The position numbers and the translations under genes are program-made. From Limisphaera sp026417315 (lineage in GTDB: Bacteria > Verrucomicrobiota > Verrucomicrobiia > Limisphaerales > Limisphaeraceae), in NCBI RefSeq assembly GCF_049537125.1, contig NZ_JBMVQY010000001.1:1426001-1490000 (forward strand): a DNA stretch of 64,000 bases. Reading direction: 5' to 3'. Below are positions 24,663-34,222 of the stretch, one piece after another (position 1 is the stretch's first letter; every line of letters starts with the position of its first letter). The notes under the pieces are model-generated. The model made no database searches, was not told the DNA's origin, and saw nothing but the letters and a program-made list of their open reading frames with translations.

Positions 24663-26335
24663 ATGATCGACTGGCGCAAAAGCAACGACGTCCTCGGCAC
24701 CGCCAACCGCGGCAATCCCACCGAATCGGGTCTCTGCACGCTCTGCCGCGCCGATTGTACCGGCAAGTGCGAGACCTGGCTCGCCAGCATGGTCGGCCGC
24801 AAACTGCTCTATCCCCGCGACTTCGGCATGGTCACCGCCGGCAGCGGCAACACCTGGCACATCGGCGTGGGCTACAACTCCCTGCGCATCCAGGGCCGCC
24901 TCTACGGCGCCTACGGCCTGCCCCCGGTCTCAGCGACACCGTGGACGACTGCGTGTTTCCCCACGTCAACATCGAGACCAGCTTCGGCCGTCACCAACCA
25001 ATCCGCTGCCGTGTCCCATGGATGACCGGCGCCCTCGGCTCCACCTTCATCGCCGCAAAATACTGGGAATCCTTCGCCGTCGGTGCCGCCCTCGTCGGGT
25101 TCCCCATCGTCGTGGGCGAGAATGTCGTGGGCGTCGATCGCCAGGCCGTTTTCGAAAATGGCCGCGTCAAGCACTCCCCCGAACTCGACCGCCGCGTGAA
25201 CACGTTCCTCCGCTATTACGACGGCTACGGCGCCATCATCGTCCAGATGAACGTCGAAGACAGCCGCAATGGCGTCGCCGAATACCTCATCGACAAGTAC
25301 GGGGACAAAATCGTCATCGAACTCAAATGGGGTCAGGGCGCCAAGGACATCGGCGGCGAAATCCAGGTCACCACCTACGAATACGCCAAACTGCTCGCCG
25401 ACCGCGGCTACGTCCTGGACCCGGACCCGAACCAGCCGGGCGTCAAGGAAGCCTTTGAACGTGGCGCCATCCGCGCCTTCGCCCGTCACAGCCGACTCGG
25501 TTACACCGACCGCCACAGTCGCGAGGCCGTCCGCGAGAACTTCATGACCACCGTTGACCACCTCCGCCGCCTGGGCTACCGGCACATCACCCTCAAAACC
25601 GGCTCCTATGGCATGGAGGAACTCGCCATGGCCATCAAATACGCCAGCGACGCGGGCCTGGACCTCCTCACCATCGACGGCTCCGGCGGCGGCACCGGCA
25701 TGAGCCCGTGGAACATGATGGAAACCTGGGGCGTGCCCTCGCTCCTCCTTCACGCCAAGGCCTGGCAATATGCCAGGATCCTCGCCGACAAGGGCCAGCG
25801 GCCCGTCGACATGGCCTTCGCCGGCGGCCTGGCGCGCGAAGATCACATCTTCAAAGCCCTCGCCCTGGGCGCGCCGTTCACCAGGCTCGTCTGCATGGGC
25901 CGCGCCTTGATGATCCCCGGCTTCCTCGGCTCCAACATCGAGGGCGTCCTGCGGGGTCAAGAACGCGAAGTCATCGTGGACGGTCAACTCGTCCGCACCG
26001 ACAAGGTCCACGGCAACTGGGACAAACTGCCCGCCTCGGTCCGCGACCTGGGCCAGTCCCCCGAACAGATCTTCGCCGGCTACTACGAGGTGGAACGCAA
26101 GGTCGGCAAAGAGGAAATGAAAAACATCCCGTTCGGCGCCATCGCCATCTGGACCCTGTCCGACAAACTGGCCGCGGGGCTCCAGCAACTCATGGCCGGT
26201 GCCCGGAAATTCTCTCTGGCCGCGCTGGATCGCAGCGACCTGGTCTCCGCCAACCGCGAAACGGAGCGGGAAACGGGCATCCCCTTCATCACCGACGAAC
26301 GCAACGACATCGCGCTCGAAATCCTCAACAGCTGA
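24663..26335 (+). pseudogene. FMN-binding glutamate synthase-family protein, interrupted by a -1 frameshift
   Basis: The N-terminal part (24663 onward, MIDWRKSNDVLGTANRGN) is in one frame and contains a four-Cys cluster (CTLCRADCTGKC). At the C5 run 24921-24925 the homology continues in another frame (SDTVDDCVFPHVNIETSFG...), ending at 26335. One extra C there would give an unbroken protein of about 557 aa. The C-terminal part carries the glutamate-synthase-type FMN barrel: VIELKWGQGAKDIGGEIQ, then LLTIDGSGGGTGMSPW and the GGLARE phosphate-binding loop. The family transfers ammonia or electrons in a GltB-like way, but stand-alone members are not well characterised. Either a sequencing error or a real inactivation explains the shift. 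The stop lies 1 nt before the decayed end of the CRISPR array. Confidence 0.85.
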
Positions 26336-26336
26336 G

Positions 26337-29300
26337 CTGGATGCGCGCGCCGCGCGCGTGAACGCGCGGCGACGCGAAAGGAACATCATTCGAGAGCCCC
26401 TCCCCCAGTTTCAATCCGCGCCGCGCGCGTGAACGCGCGGCGACTCACGGTGCCCGGCATCGGTCTGCCGGTCGAGAACGTTTCAATCCGCGCCGCGCGC
26501 GTGAACGCGCGGCGACCTGCGGTTGCGCCACGAATGACGACTTGCCGGATGGGTTTCAATCCGCGCCGCGCGCGTGAACGCGCGGCGACCAGTCGATCCA
26601 AGTTGCTGAAGCAGGAAGTCCAGGTTTCAATCCGCGCCGCGCGCGTGAACGCGCGGCGACTCCCCCTGGATCTGGATTCATCCGGAATGGGGAAGTTTCA
26701 ATCCGCGCCGCGCGCGTGAACGCGCGGCGACGTGCCTGCGCTCCACGGCCCGATCAAAACGCAATCGTTTCAATCCGCGCCGCGCGCGTGAACGCGCGGC
26801 GACTGATGTACGGCGACGGGAAGTTCGTGCTTGTCAGCGTTTCAATCCGCGCCGCGCGCGTGAACGCGCGGCGACGCATCCCAATCTGGTCGAGTTGGAT
26901 GCGATTCTGGTTTCAATCCGCGCCGCGCGCGTGAACGCGCGGCGACCGGTCCAATGCCGCAAAAGCCCCCATCCCATAAGGTTTCAATCCGCGCCGCGCG
27001 CGTGAACGCGCGGCGACTCGGTCAAAGGATGGCCGCGCTTGTGGAAAGTTTGGTTTCAATCCGCGCCGCGCGCGTGAACGCGCGGCGACCCGCCGCGGGC
27101 CGGTAGCCAGTAGGAGGCGACAAGGTTTCAATCCGCGCCGCGCGCGTGAACGCGCGGCGACAAGAAGAGATTGCGCCGGCTCTCACATTTTCTCTTGTTT
27201 CAATCCGCGCCGCGCGCGTGAACGCGCGGCGACCCGACTGGACCTTGCCTACGGGCCGCATGAATACGTTTCAATCCGCGCCGCGCGCGTGAACGCGCGG
27301 CGACCGGTGAATCCGAAATGCGGATCCGCCGCGCGCTGACGTTTCAATCCGCGCCGCGCGCGTGAACGCGCGGCGACTGGCGCGTTCCTGCCGGTGGCGG
27401 CGGTGGTGGTGCGGTTTCAATCCGCGCCGCGCGCGTGAACGCGCGGCGACCCAGCAAGCGCTTTTTCGATCTCGTCGATCCAGCAGTTTCAATCCGCGCC
27501 GCGCGCGTGAACGCGCGGCGACTCCCGACCACCCTCGATCGAGCCGCACGCACTGGTGTTTCAATCCGCGCCGCGCGCGTGAACGCGCGGCGACAACGAC
27601 TGATCTGGAAATGCACCCGTGCCAACGGGGTTTCAATCCGCGCCGCGCGCGTGAACGCGCGGCGACACAAGCAATCGAACTGAATCTGGAGGTCGCATGA
27701 GTTTCAATCCGCGCCGCGCGCGTGAACGCGCGGCGACCCGACGGGTGGCCTGGAGCGCGTACAGCCCGAATGTTTCAATCCGCGCCGCGCGCGTGAACGC
27801 GCGGCGACACGTTTAGCATCGATGGCATTTCTGCAGCCGTTAGGTTTCAATCCGCGCCGCGCGCGTGAACGCGCGGCGACCAGAAATGGCTGCCCGTTGA
27901 CCGCAGGGGCCGACAGTTTCAATCCGCGCCGCGCGCGTGAACGCGCGGCGACCAGAAATGGCTGCCCGTTGACCGCAGGGGCCGACAGTTTCAATCCGCG
28001 CCGCGCGCGTGAACGCGCGGCGACCTGGTACGGTCTGTGCCGCCCGCCAACCGTGCCAAGTTTCAATCCGCGCCGCGCGCGTGAACGCGCGGCGACCAGG
28101 CCTGCCTCACAGGCAATGGTGCCTGTGGGAGTTTCAATCCGCGCCGCGCGCGTGAACGCGCGGCGACCCAAATACCTGCTCCGGCTGCAATGGTGCAGCC
28201 GGTTTCAATCCGCGCCGCGCGCGTGAACGCGCGGCGACTCGGGGCTCCGCCCCGGTCCGGTCCGACTACCAGGGGTTTCAATCCGCGCCGCGCGCGTGAA
28301 CGCGCGGCGACGCCCCGGTCCGCCGGGGCTCGCACGCAGGCACCAGTTTCAATCCGCGCCGCGCGCGTGAACGCGCGGCGACTACTGTGGTCATAAGCAG
28401 ACTGCATCCACTACATGTTTCAATCCGCGCCGCGCGCGTGAACGCGCGGCGACCGCACGGGGTGGCATCCGGGACACGCCCGGCCAGGGTTTCAATCCGC
28501 GCCGCGCGCGTGAACGCGCGGCGACCTCTCTATTGAACAACCGACAAGCCGTTACGAAAAGTTTCAATCCGCGCCGCGCGCGTGAACGCGCGGCGACGCA
28601 AGAACCCACGAGTCAACACAATGAGCCTCAAAGTTTCAATCCGCGCCGCGCGCGTGAACGCGCGGCGACGCCGCGATGAGACTAATGTTCCACTATTTTG
28701 CGGGTTTCAATCCGCGCCGCGCGCGTGAACGCGCGGCGACTGGCAGATACCAGCTTCGCGCCGTGGCAACGTTGGAGTTTCAATCCGCGCCGCGCGCGTG
28801 AACGCGCGGCGACGCCTGCGCGAAATTGCTGATCAAGTGCGCAAGCTAGTTTCAATCCGCGCCGCGCGCGTGAACGCGCGGCGACTGGGCCCGCATCTCA
28901 TAGATCTCAAGATCCATGAGTTTCAATCCGCGCCGCGCGCGTGAACGCGCGGCGACCATGCGCGCATTTGCGGCGTCCCTTGGCAAATCGGTTTCAATCC
29001 GCGCCGCGCGCGTGAACGCGCGGCGACACGTAATGGCAGTCGGGCACGGTCAACCATATCGCGTTTCAATCCGCGCCGCGCGCGTGAACGCGCGGCGACG
29101 TGTCCCGACTGATGAACTGCGCATCAGGACATGAGTTTCAATCCGCGCCGCGCGCGTGAACGCGCGGCGACGACGAACCTCCGCCTCCAGAGCCCTGCAG
29201 ATCATGTTTCAATCCGCGCCGCGCGCGTGAACGCGCGGCGACTTCCGTCAACGGCTTGCCCATCTCGTTGCGGTGCCTGTTTCAATCCGCGCCGCGCGCG

Positions 29301-30247
29301 TGAACGCGCGGCGACGCGCAAATCCCTGATTCTCAAGGGCCGCAACCGCCGAGTTTCAATCCGCGCCGCGCGCGTGAACGCGCGGCGACACCGGCTCCTT
29401 CGAGATGAGGCCGGTGATTTGGGCGGTTTCAATCCGCGCCGCGCGCGTGAACGCGCGGCGACTCACTGCCTGCGCAATCCCACGGAACACCGCGTGTTTC
29501 AATCCGCGCCGCGCGCGTGAACGCGCGGCGACCCACCCGGTTCGTTCTTCTCACCGGTGTCTTCGAGTTTCAATCCGCGCCGCGCGCGTGAACGCGCGGC
29601 GACTGAGACCGGATTCTGGGTTTCCGGGAATGGGGTGTTTCAATCCGCGCCGCGCGCGTGAACGCGCGGCGACGGGCCGAGGTCGAACAGGTCTTGGGCG
29701 AAGTCCCGGTTTCAATCCGCGCCGCGCGCGTGAACGCGCGGCGACCCACGCCCAGCGTCACCATCAGCTTCTCGCTGCCAGTTTCAATCCGCGCCGCGCG
29801 CGTGAACGCGCGGCGACCAAGGGTTACGTGGCGATCGTAACGGCCATCGAAGTTTCAATCCGCGCCGCGCGCGTGAACGCGCGGCGACCCGCCACCAGCG
29901 CGATGGAAAGCGTCATGCACTCAGTTTCAATCCGCGCCGCGCGCGTGAACGCGCGGCGACTAGCGAGCCTACCATAGGCCCCAGGAGCCTCCAGGTTTCA
30001 ATCCGCGCCGCGCGCGTGAACGCGCGGCGACTACCACGCGCGCGTGGGTCGCGTGGTACAAGGAGGTTTCAATCCGCGCCGCGCGCGTGAACGCGCGGCG
30101 ACCCCCGGCAGCGTGTACGTTGGCGACATAGTGCTTCGTTTCAATCCGCGCCGCGCGCGTGAACGCGCGGCGACCCTACGAGACATCTGCACCCGCGCCC
30201 GCCACAGCGCGTTTCAATCCGCGCCGCGCGCGTGAACGCGCGGCGAC
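26337..30247 (-). CRISPR. Type I-C CRISPR array, 54 intact repeats plus one decayed repeat, 54 spacers
   Basis: The repeat is 37 nt, starting GTTTCAATCC and ending GCGGCGAC on the plus strand. On the transcribed minus strand it ends in GGATTGAAAC, the type I-C handle. Intact repeats begin at 26408, 26480, 26553 and so on to 30211, spaced 70-74 nt, with spacers of 33-37 nt. All intact copies read identical. An 8-bp stem (GCCGCGCG/CGCGCGGC on the minus strand) can form in each. The leftmost repeat, 26337-26373, has lost the match in its first nine bases, marking the leader-distal (oldest) end. The leader is on the right, next to cas2. Two spacers (27881-27915 and 27953-27987) are identical. Several spacers are strong hairpins. 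Confidence 0.98.
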
Positions 30248-30540
30248 TCTGGCAGGCCCAACAACCTCCAGCCCAAGAGGTTCCGGGCAGAATGTCGCGA
30301 ACCCTCCCCATTCATGAGGAAAGGTTCTTCAAAAACTGTCAAGGAGCGCTCGCTGATGGCCGTGGCACGGCCCGAAATCGGATCTCGCGAACCGGCAGGG
30401 GGTAGGCCGTCACTGAGGGTTCGCGCCACCGCTTGCTTCCGGACCTGCCCGGGCCACCCGTGCGTGTCCCTGCACGCAACCAACAGGCTGCCGTCCCGGA
30501 TTCTGACAGCACGCGCGCTCACGCCCGTGGGTGATGAGAA
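30248..30540 (-). promoter_or_regulatory. CRISPR leader with candidate promoter
   Basis: The 293 nt between cas2 and the first repeat contain no gene. On the minus strand TTGACA (30342-30337) followed after 19 nt by TCATGA (30317-30312) is a possible, weakly spaced promoter about 65 nt before the first repeat. A 10-bp inverted repeat, GCGAACCCTC at 30297-30306 and GAGGGTTCGC at 30415-30424, flanks it. A third CGCGAACC occurs near 30386. Leaders carry the array promoter and the Cas1-Cas2 integration signals; which bases do so here is not known. Confidence 0.6.
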
Positions 30541-30831
30541 TCAAAAGATCAGGGGCTCGGCAAGATCGAGGGGCTTGTCCACCCCGTGATGCTCGATGCG
30601 GGTCCTGGCAGCCTCATCCAGGAAGTAAAAGCGCAAGGAATCCTGGTTTGGATCGATCTCCTGCAGAAGTCGGTGTCGTAGTTCCGTCCATTCTCTGGGC
30701 CCGACCAGGCATTCGAAGACGCTCTTTTGGACGCGCACACCGTAATCCTGGCAGGCGCGGGCGACGCGGCGCAGGCGGGCCAGACCCGCCTTTTCGGCGG
30801 TGGAGACGTCGTAGGTAATGAGGACAAGCAT
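30541..30831 (-). CDS. cas2: CRISPR-associated endonuclease Cas2
   Basis: The 96-aa ferredoxin-fold protein begins MLVLITYDVSTAEKAGLARL, with the Asp (TYD) that ends the first beta strand. GVRVQKSVFECLVGP follows, and it ends LRFYFLDEA...; all are typical of Cas2. It forms the Cas1-Cas2 integrase that adds spacers. The ATG at 30831 is 19 nt after the cas1 stop. A longer frame upstream overlaps cas1 and is a shadow. The array leader follows immediately. Confidence 0.96.
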   Translation of the reverse strand: MLVLITYDVSTAEKAGLARLRRVARACQDYGVRVQKSVFECLVGPREWTELRHRLLQEIDPNQDSLRFYFLDEAARTRIEHHGVDKPLDLAEPLIF

Positions 30832-30850
30832 GGCGGTGGTGGGCCGGGGG

Positions 30851-31957
30851 TTATCTGGGCACGAAGGGAACGTAGTCGGGCAGGTCGCCCCGCAAGTGGC
30901 GTGCGAGGATGCGGGCCTGAACGAATGGAATCTGGGCAATCCGGAACTCCTGATCCAGGAGCGGATGGGTGAGCCGTTGCTGCTTGCGTTCCTGGTAGGC
31001 CTTGAGGATGCGTTTTCGACCGGCGTCGGTGAGTTCGACGGCGCCACCGTCGCGCTGAACGAAGTCCTCCGGGCCGATTTGTTGACGGTTGATGAGGGTG
31101 AGGGCGAGACGGTCGGCAAGCCAGGGTCGGAATTCTTCCATGAGGTCGAGGGCCAGGGCGGGTCGGTTGGGTCGCTCGGCATGGAGGAAGCCCACAAAGG
31201 GATCGAGTCCCACGCTGGTGAGGGCCGCCACGCAGTCGTGGCGGACCAGCGCGTAGAGGAACGAAAGCAGGCAGTTGATGCGGTCGCGGGGCGGGCGGCG
31301 ACTGCGGGTGATGAAGGTGAAGGCGTCGCGTTGTTGTTTGAGCATGAGCGAGAAGTCGTTGAAGTACAGGGCGCCGGCCTGCCCCTCGACGCCGCGCAGG
31401 CGATCGAGGGCGTCGGGCCGGCAGAGCTGGTCTTGCGGCCATTGCCCCAGGGCCCGGAGGTGGGCGGCGAGGGCTTCGGTCGTTTGGCCGAGGCGCTGTT
31501 GCTCCCGGGGGTGATCGGATTCCCGGGCGGCCCGCAAAAGGCTGTTGCGCGCGTTTTGGATTTTGCCGGCGATGATCTGGCGGGCAATGGAGGCGCAGCG
31601 GCCCGGGTCATCCGCCGCGCGGAACTGGGTGCGGCGCAGGGTGACGCTGGTGTCGGGCACGCCCACGCTGCGAGCCTGCAGTTGGCCAAGGTCGTTCAGG
31701 AAGTTGACAGCCACGCCCTGTTCCCAGCAGAGCTGCAGGGCCGGAGGGCTGATGGTACTGGAGCCGAACACGCAGATGGATTCGAGGTGGTGAATGGGGA
31801 TGGAGACCTTCCTCCAGTCGGAGGCGCGTTCGCGGACGCGTTCTTCGGGGGGAAGATCCTCCGGGTACACCGGAACTTCCACCCGCAGGGTAAGGTGATC
31901 CCGCGCAACGTAGCTGCCGGGGGTGGTCAGGTAGAGGGTGTTCTGGGCAACGTCCAC
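30851..31957 (-). CDS. cas1: CRISPR-associated endonuclease Cas1 (type I-C)
   Basis: The 368-aa protein starts at GTG 31957 (M-DVAQNTLYLTTPGSYVARD), the usual position for type I-C Cas1; the open frame upstream is antisense-like over cas4. The N-terminal beta domain (VFGSSTISPPAL) is followed by the helical integrase core. The conserved metal-binding Glu is in GVEGQAGALYF, His in VGFLHAERP, and Asp in ALDLMEEFRP. It integrates new spacers with Cas2. No clear ribosome site precedes the GTG, and 50 nt separate it from cas4. Confidence 0.94.
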   Translation of the reverse strand: MDVAQNTLYLTTPGSYVARDHLTLRVEVPVYPEDLPPEERVRERASDWRKVSIPIHHLESICVFGSSTISPPALQLCWEQGVAVNFLNDLGQLQARSVGVPDTSVTLRRTQFRAADDPGRCASIARQIIAGKIQNARNSLLRAARESDHPREQQRLGQTTEALAAHLRALGQWPQDQLCRPDALDRLRGVEGQAGALYFNDFSLMLKQQRDAFTFITRSRRPPRDRINCLLSFLYALVRHDCVAALTSVGLDPFVGFLHAERPNRPALALDLMEEFRPWLADRLALTLINRQQIGPEDFVQRDGGAVELTDAGRKRILKAYQERKQQRLTHPLLDQEFRIAQIPFVQARILARHLRGDLPDYVPFVPR

Positions 31958-32007
31958 GGTCGGGTGCTTTGCGGGTTCGGGGTGGAAGCGATGGGTCAGC
32001 GTGCGTT

Positions 32008-32763
32008 TCAGCTTTTCGGATCGTGCGTCTCGAACAGGTCGCGGAGCAGCCGCTCGGAACGACGGGGTTCCGCGACGGCGCGGGGGAGGCAGAGGTCGAA
32101 GAGGGAGCATTCCTCGCAGGCCGGCCGCCAGACGGCGGCGGGGAGTTTGGGCATCGGGGTGTTGGGACCGCGGCTGTGGAAGGCCGCGAAGAGTGCGTGC
32201 AACTCGGCCACGGCCTGTTCGGTGGCGGCGCGCAGTTCGGGGGTGAACTCGACCTCGCGGCGGCGTTTGCTGTCGGCGTGGAAGATGGCGCCGCGGGGGA
32301 CGGGGATGCCGAACATTTCCTCGAGGCACAGGGCCTGGGCGCAGAGCTGGGCGTCGTCGTTTTCGAAACGGCGTCGTTTCCCCAGCTTGAATTCCACCGG
32401 TTTCAGGGCGGCGATGGCGTCCGATTTCAGGTTCGGCAGTTCGGCGTTCGGAGACGCCGGGGTCGAGCGCAGCTCAACCTCCACGATGTCGCACCGGCCG
32501 GAAAGGCCGAGCCGTTCGGACCACACCGGCAGGGCGCGCCAGAGCAGGACGCCCCGGGCGACCTCGTAGCCGGCCAGGTCGGTGTGCTCATGGACGATGT
32601 CGCCGCGGAGGGTGTGCTCGTTGTCTTTGAAAATACCCTCGAGGTGAATCAGCGCTGCTCGGCGAGGGCAAAACAGGTATTGATTGACGGCGGAGAGCGG
32701 GATGAACTCCCGCTCTCCACCAGAAGGGATCCGCGCCGGCAATGGACCGGTCACGTCAACCAT
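32008..32763 (-). CDS. cas4: CRISPR-associated exonuclease Cas4
   Basis: The 251-aa RecB-like nuclease has the first Fe-S Cys in YLFCPRRAALIH, the nuclease motifs DIVHEHTD, CDIVEVEL and KPVEFKLGKRR, and QLCAQALCLEEMFG. The remaining Fe-S cysteines are near the C-terminus (CEECSLFDLC). The ATG at 32763 is used because it overlaps the cas7 stop by 8 nt, typical of this operon; an upstream in-frame ATG lies inside cas7. Cas4 trims prespacers and helps choose PAM-adjacent spacers during adaptation. Confidence 0.94.
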   Translation of the reverse strand: MVDVTGPLPARIPSGGEREFIPLSAVNQYLFCPRRAALIHLEGIFKDNEHTLRGDIVHEHTDLAGYEVARGVLLWRALPVWSERLGLSGRCDIVEVELRSTPASPNAELPNLKSDAIAALKPVEFKLGKRRRFENDDAQLCAQALCLEEMFGIPVPRGAIFHADSKRRREVEFTPELRAATEQAVAELHALFAAFHSRGPNTPMPKLPAAVWRPACEECSLFDLCLPRAVAEPRRSERLLRDLFETHDPKS

Positions 32764-33754
32764 GTTTGGGGCCGATGGTGCGGTGTTTGCCGTCCGGGCC
32801 GATTTCGTGGCGGAGGTGAAGAACAATCCCTCTGGGCAGGTTCTGCTCGGTCCATTCGCATTTGACCTCGTAGTCGGCGAAGGATTCGGGGAAGGCCCTG
32901 CCTTCGCGCAGGGTGACCTTGATCCCCTCGAAGAGCTTGTGGGCGTGGTAGCAGCCGAGCCGGGCTTCCTTTTTGTTCTGCTCGGCGTTGTTGGGGTGCT
33001 GCGTGCCGACGTGCTCGAAGTCGTAGAGACCGCGCACGATCATTTCGCCGCGGGCAGCGGAGCGGTCGTGCTCAAACATGTTCAGGAGGGCCTGAAAGAG
33101 CAGTTCGAGGTCCGCGTTGGTAAAGCCGGTGCGCTCGGCGAAGGCAGGTGACACGTAGCCCTTTGCGGCGTAAAGGGCATAGGGGACGATGTGTTTGTTG
33201 CCCATGGTCCGTTCTTTTCCGGCATCTTCCTCTTTGGTCACGGCGCAGCGGGTGATGGTGACCTCCAAGGGCGTGATGGGGTGGAAGGACTGGGCGAAGG
33301 TGAACTGTACCGGACCTCGCACCTGACCGTAAGCGGAGCCTTTCAAGACGTCGTCGCCGGTGGAGAGAACGCCACCGAAGGTGCGCACATCGTAGAACTC
33401 GCGGCAGAGCCAGTTCTTGGCACGTTCAGCGTGCGAAGACCCGGCGATGGAGCCTTCGTCTTTGGCTGCCTTGATCGCATCCTGCTGGGCTCGTTCAATC
33501 ACAGAACCTTGCTTGATGAGGATGTTGTAGCCGTTGGCGGCGTCGCTCACGCGTTTGGGCGGGAAGAGTTCGACGTAGTTGCGCACCTTCCGCTTGAGGC
33601 AGACGTCGGAGACGATGCCGCGGTTGGTGTTGGGATCGAGGCGCGGCAGGTTGCCGGCGTCGGGATCGCCGTTGGGGTTGCCATTGACGACTTCAAACAG
33701 GAGCAGGAAGTCGTGACGATTGGTGAGGATGTTGTTGTTCATGACTGTGTTCAT
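32756..33754 (-). CDS. cas7: Type I-C Cascade backbone protein Cas7 (Csd2)
   Basis: The 332-aa protein has the Cas7/Csd2 features: LFEVVNGNPNGDPDAGNLPR near the N-terminus, TFGGVLSTGDDVLKGSAYGQVRGPVQF, and ERTMGNKHIVPYALYAAKGY. Several copies coat the crRNA spacer in the Cascade complex. The start at 33754 (MNTVMNNN) is one option; a Met at codon 5 (33742) is equally possible. It is 9 nt downstream of cas8c. Confidence 0.96.
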   Translation of the reverse strand: MNTVMNNNILTNRHDFLLLFEVVNGNPNGDPDAGNLPRLDPNTNRGIVSDVCLKRKVRNYVELFPPKRVSDAANGYNILIKQGSVIERAQQDAIKAAKDEGSIAGSSHAERAKNWLCREFYDVRTFGGVLSTGDDVLKGSAYGQVRGPVQFTFAQSFHPITPLEVTITRCAVTKEEDAGKERTMGNKHIVPYALYAAKGYVSPAFAERTGFTNADLELLFQALLNMFEHDRSAARGEMIVRGLYDFEHVGTQHPNNAEQNKKEARLGCYHAHKLFEGIKVTLREGRAFPESFADYEVKCEWTEQNLPRGIVLHLRHEIGPDGKHRTIGPKHG

Positions 33755-33763
33755 GCGGATCGG

Positions 33764-34222
33764 TTAGGTGGTTTCGGCGTTGGATGTTGAACTGTTGTTT
33801 TTCTGGGCTTGGGCGGCCTGACGTGCGGCAACGTCGGCTGCTTGTTGCTGGTAGAAGCCAAGGGCGAACCGGCCCTGGGCCTGGAGATCGAGAGTGCGCG
33901 GGAAAGCCGGCGGCTGGCCGGGTTTCTCGGGTTTGAAAAGTGTCAGCACCTGCTGGATTTGCTCGCTGATGAAGCGCTCGTGACCGGCGAAGCGCTCGGA
34001 CTTCGCGATTTTGTTGAGGTGATGCCGGTTCAAGCGCAACAGGAGCGGGAAAACGCTGGCGGGGGAGACCGAGGCGGTGCCGAAATAACGCTCGGCCACG
34101 CCCGGGCCTTCGAGTTTGTACTCATGCGCCTTGTCCTGGGCTGCGGCAAGGATGGCGAGCAGGCGACCGCAGTTGTAAGCCGGGTCGTCGGTGTCATGAA
34201 TGAGTTTGGGTTCGATGGTCAT
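33764..34222 (-). CDS. cas11c: Internal translation product Cas11c (small subunit) within cas8c
   Basis: In type I-C systems the Cascade small subunit Cas11 is made by internal translation of the cas8c 3' region; this is established. Here, Met489 of Cas8c (ATG at 34222, MTIEPKLIHDTDDP) is preceded by GAAAGG with an 8-nt spacing, a good in-gene ribosome site in a GC-rich neighbourhood. The product would be 152 aa, largely helical, and would share the stop of cas8c. Confidence 0.7.
   Translation of the reverse strand: MTIEPKLIHDTDDPAYNCGRLLAILAAAQDKAHEYKLEGPGVAERYFGTASVSPASVFPLLLRLNRHHLNKIAKSERFAGHERFISEQIQQVLTLFKPEKPGQPPAFPRTLDLQAQGRFALGFYQQQAADVAARQAAQAQKNNSSTSNAETT

Noticed and set aside
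24911..26389. Long minus-strand frame opposite the glutamate synthase-like gene
   Set aside because: Strong family motifs lie on the plus strand; the minus frame is Asp/Glu/Gly/Val-rich without motifs.
26386..30235. Many small repetitive proteins with recurring RAARVNARR or RRAFTRAARIET
   Set aside because: They are translations of the CRISPR repeat in different frames, not genes.
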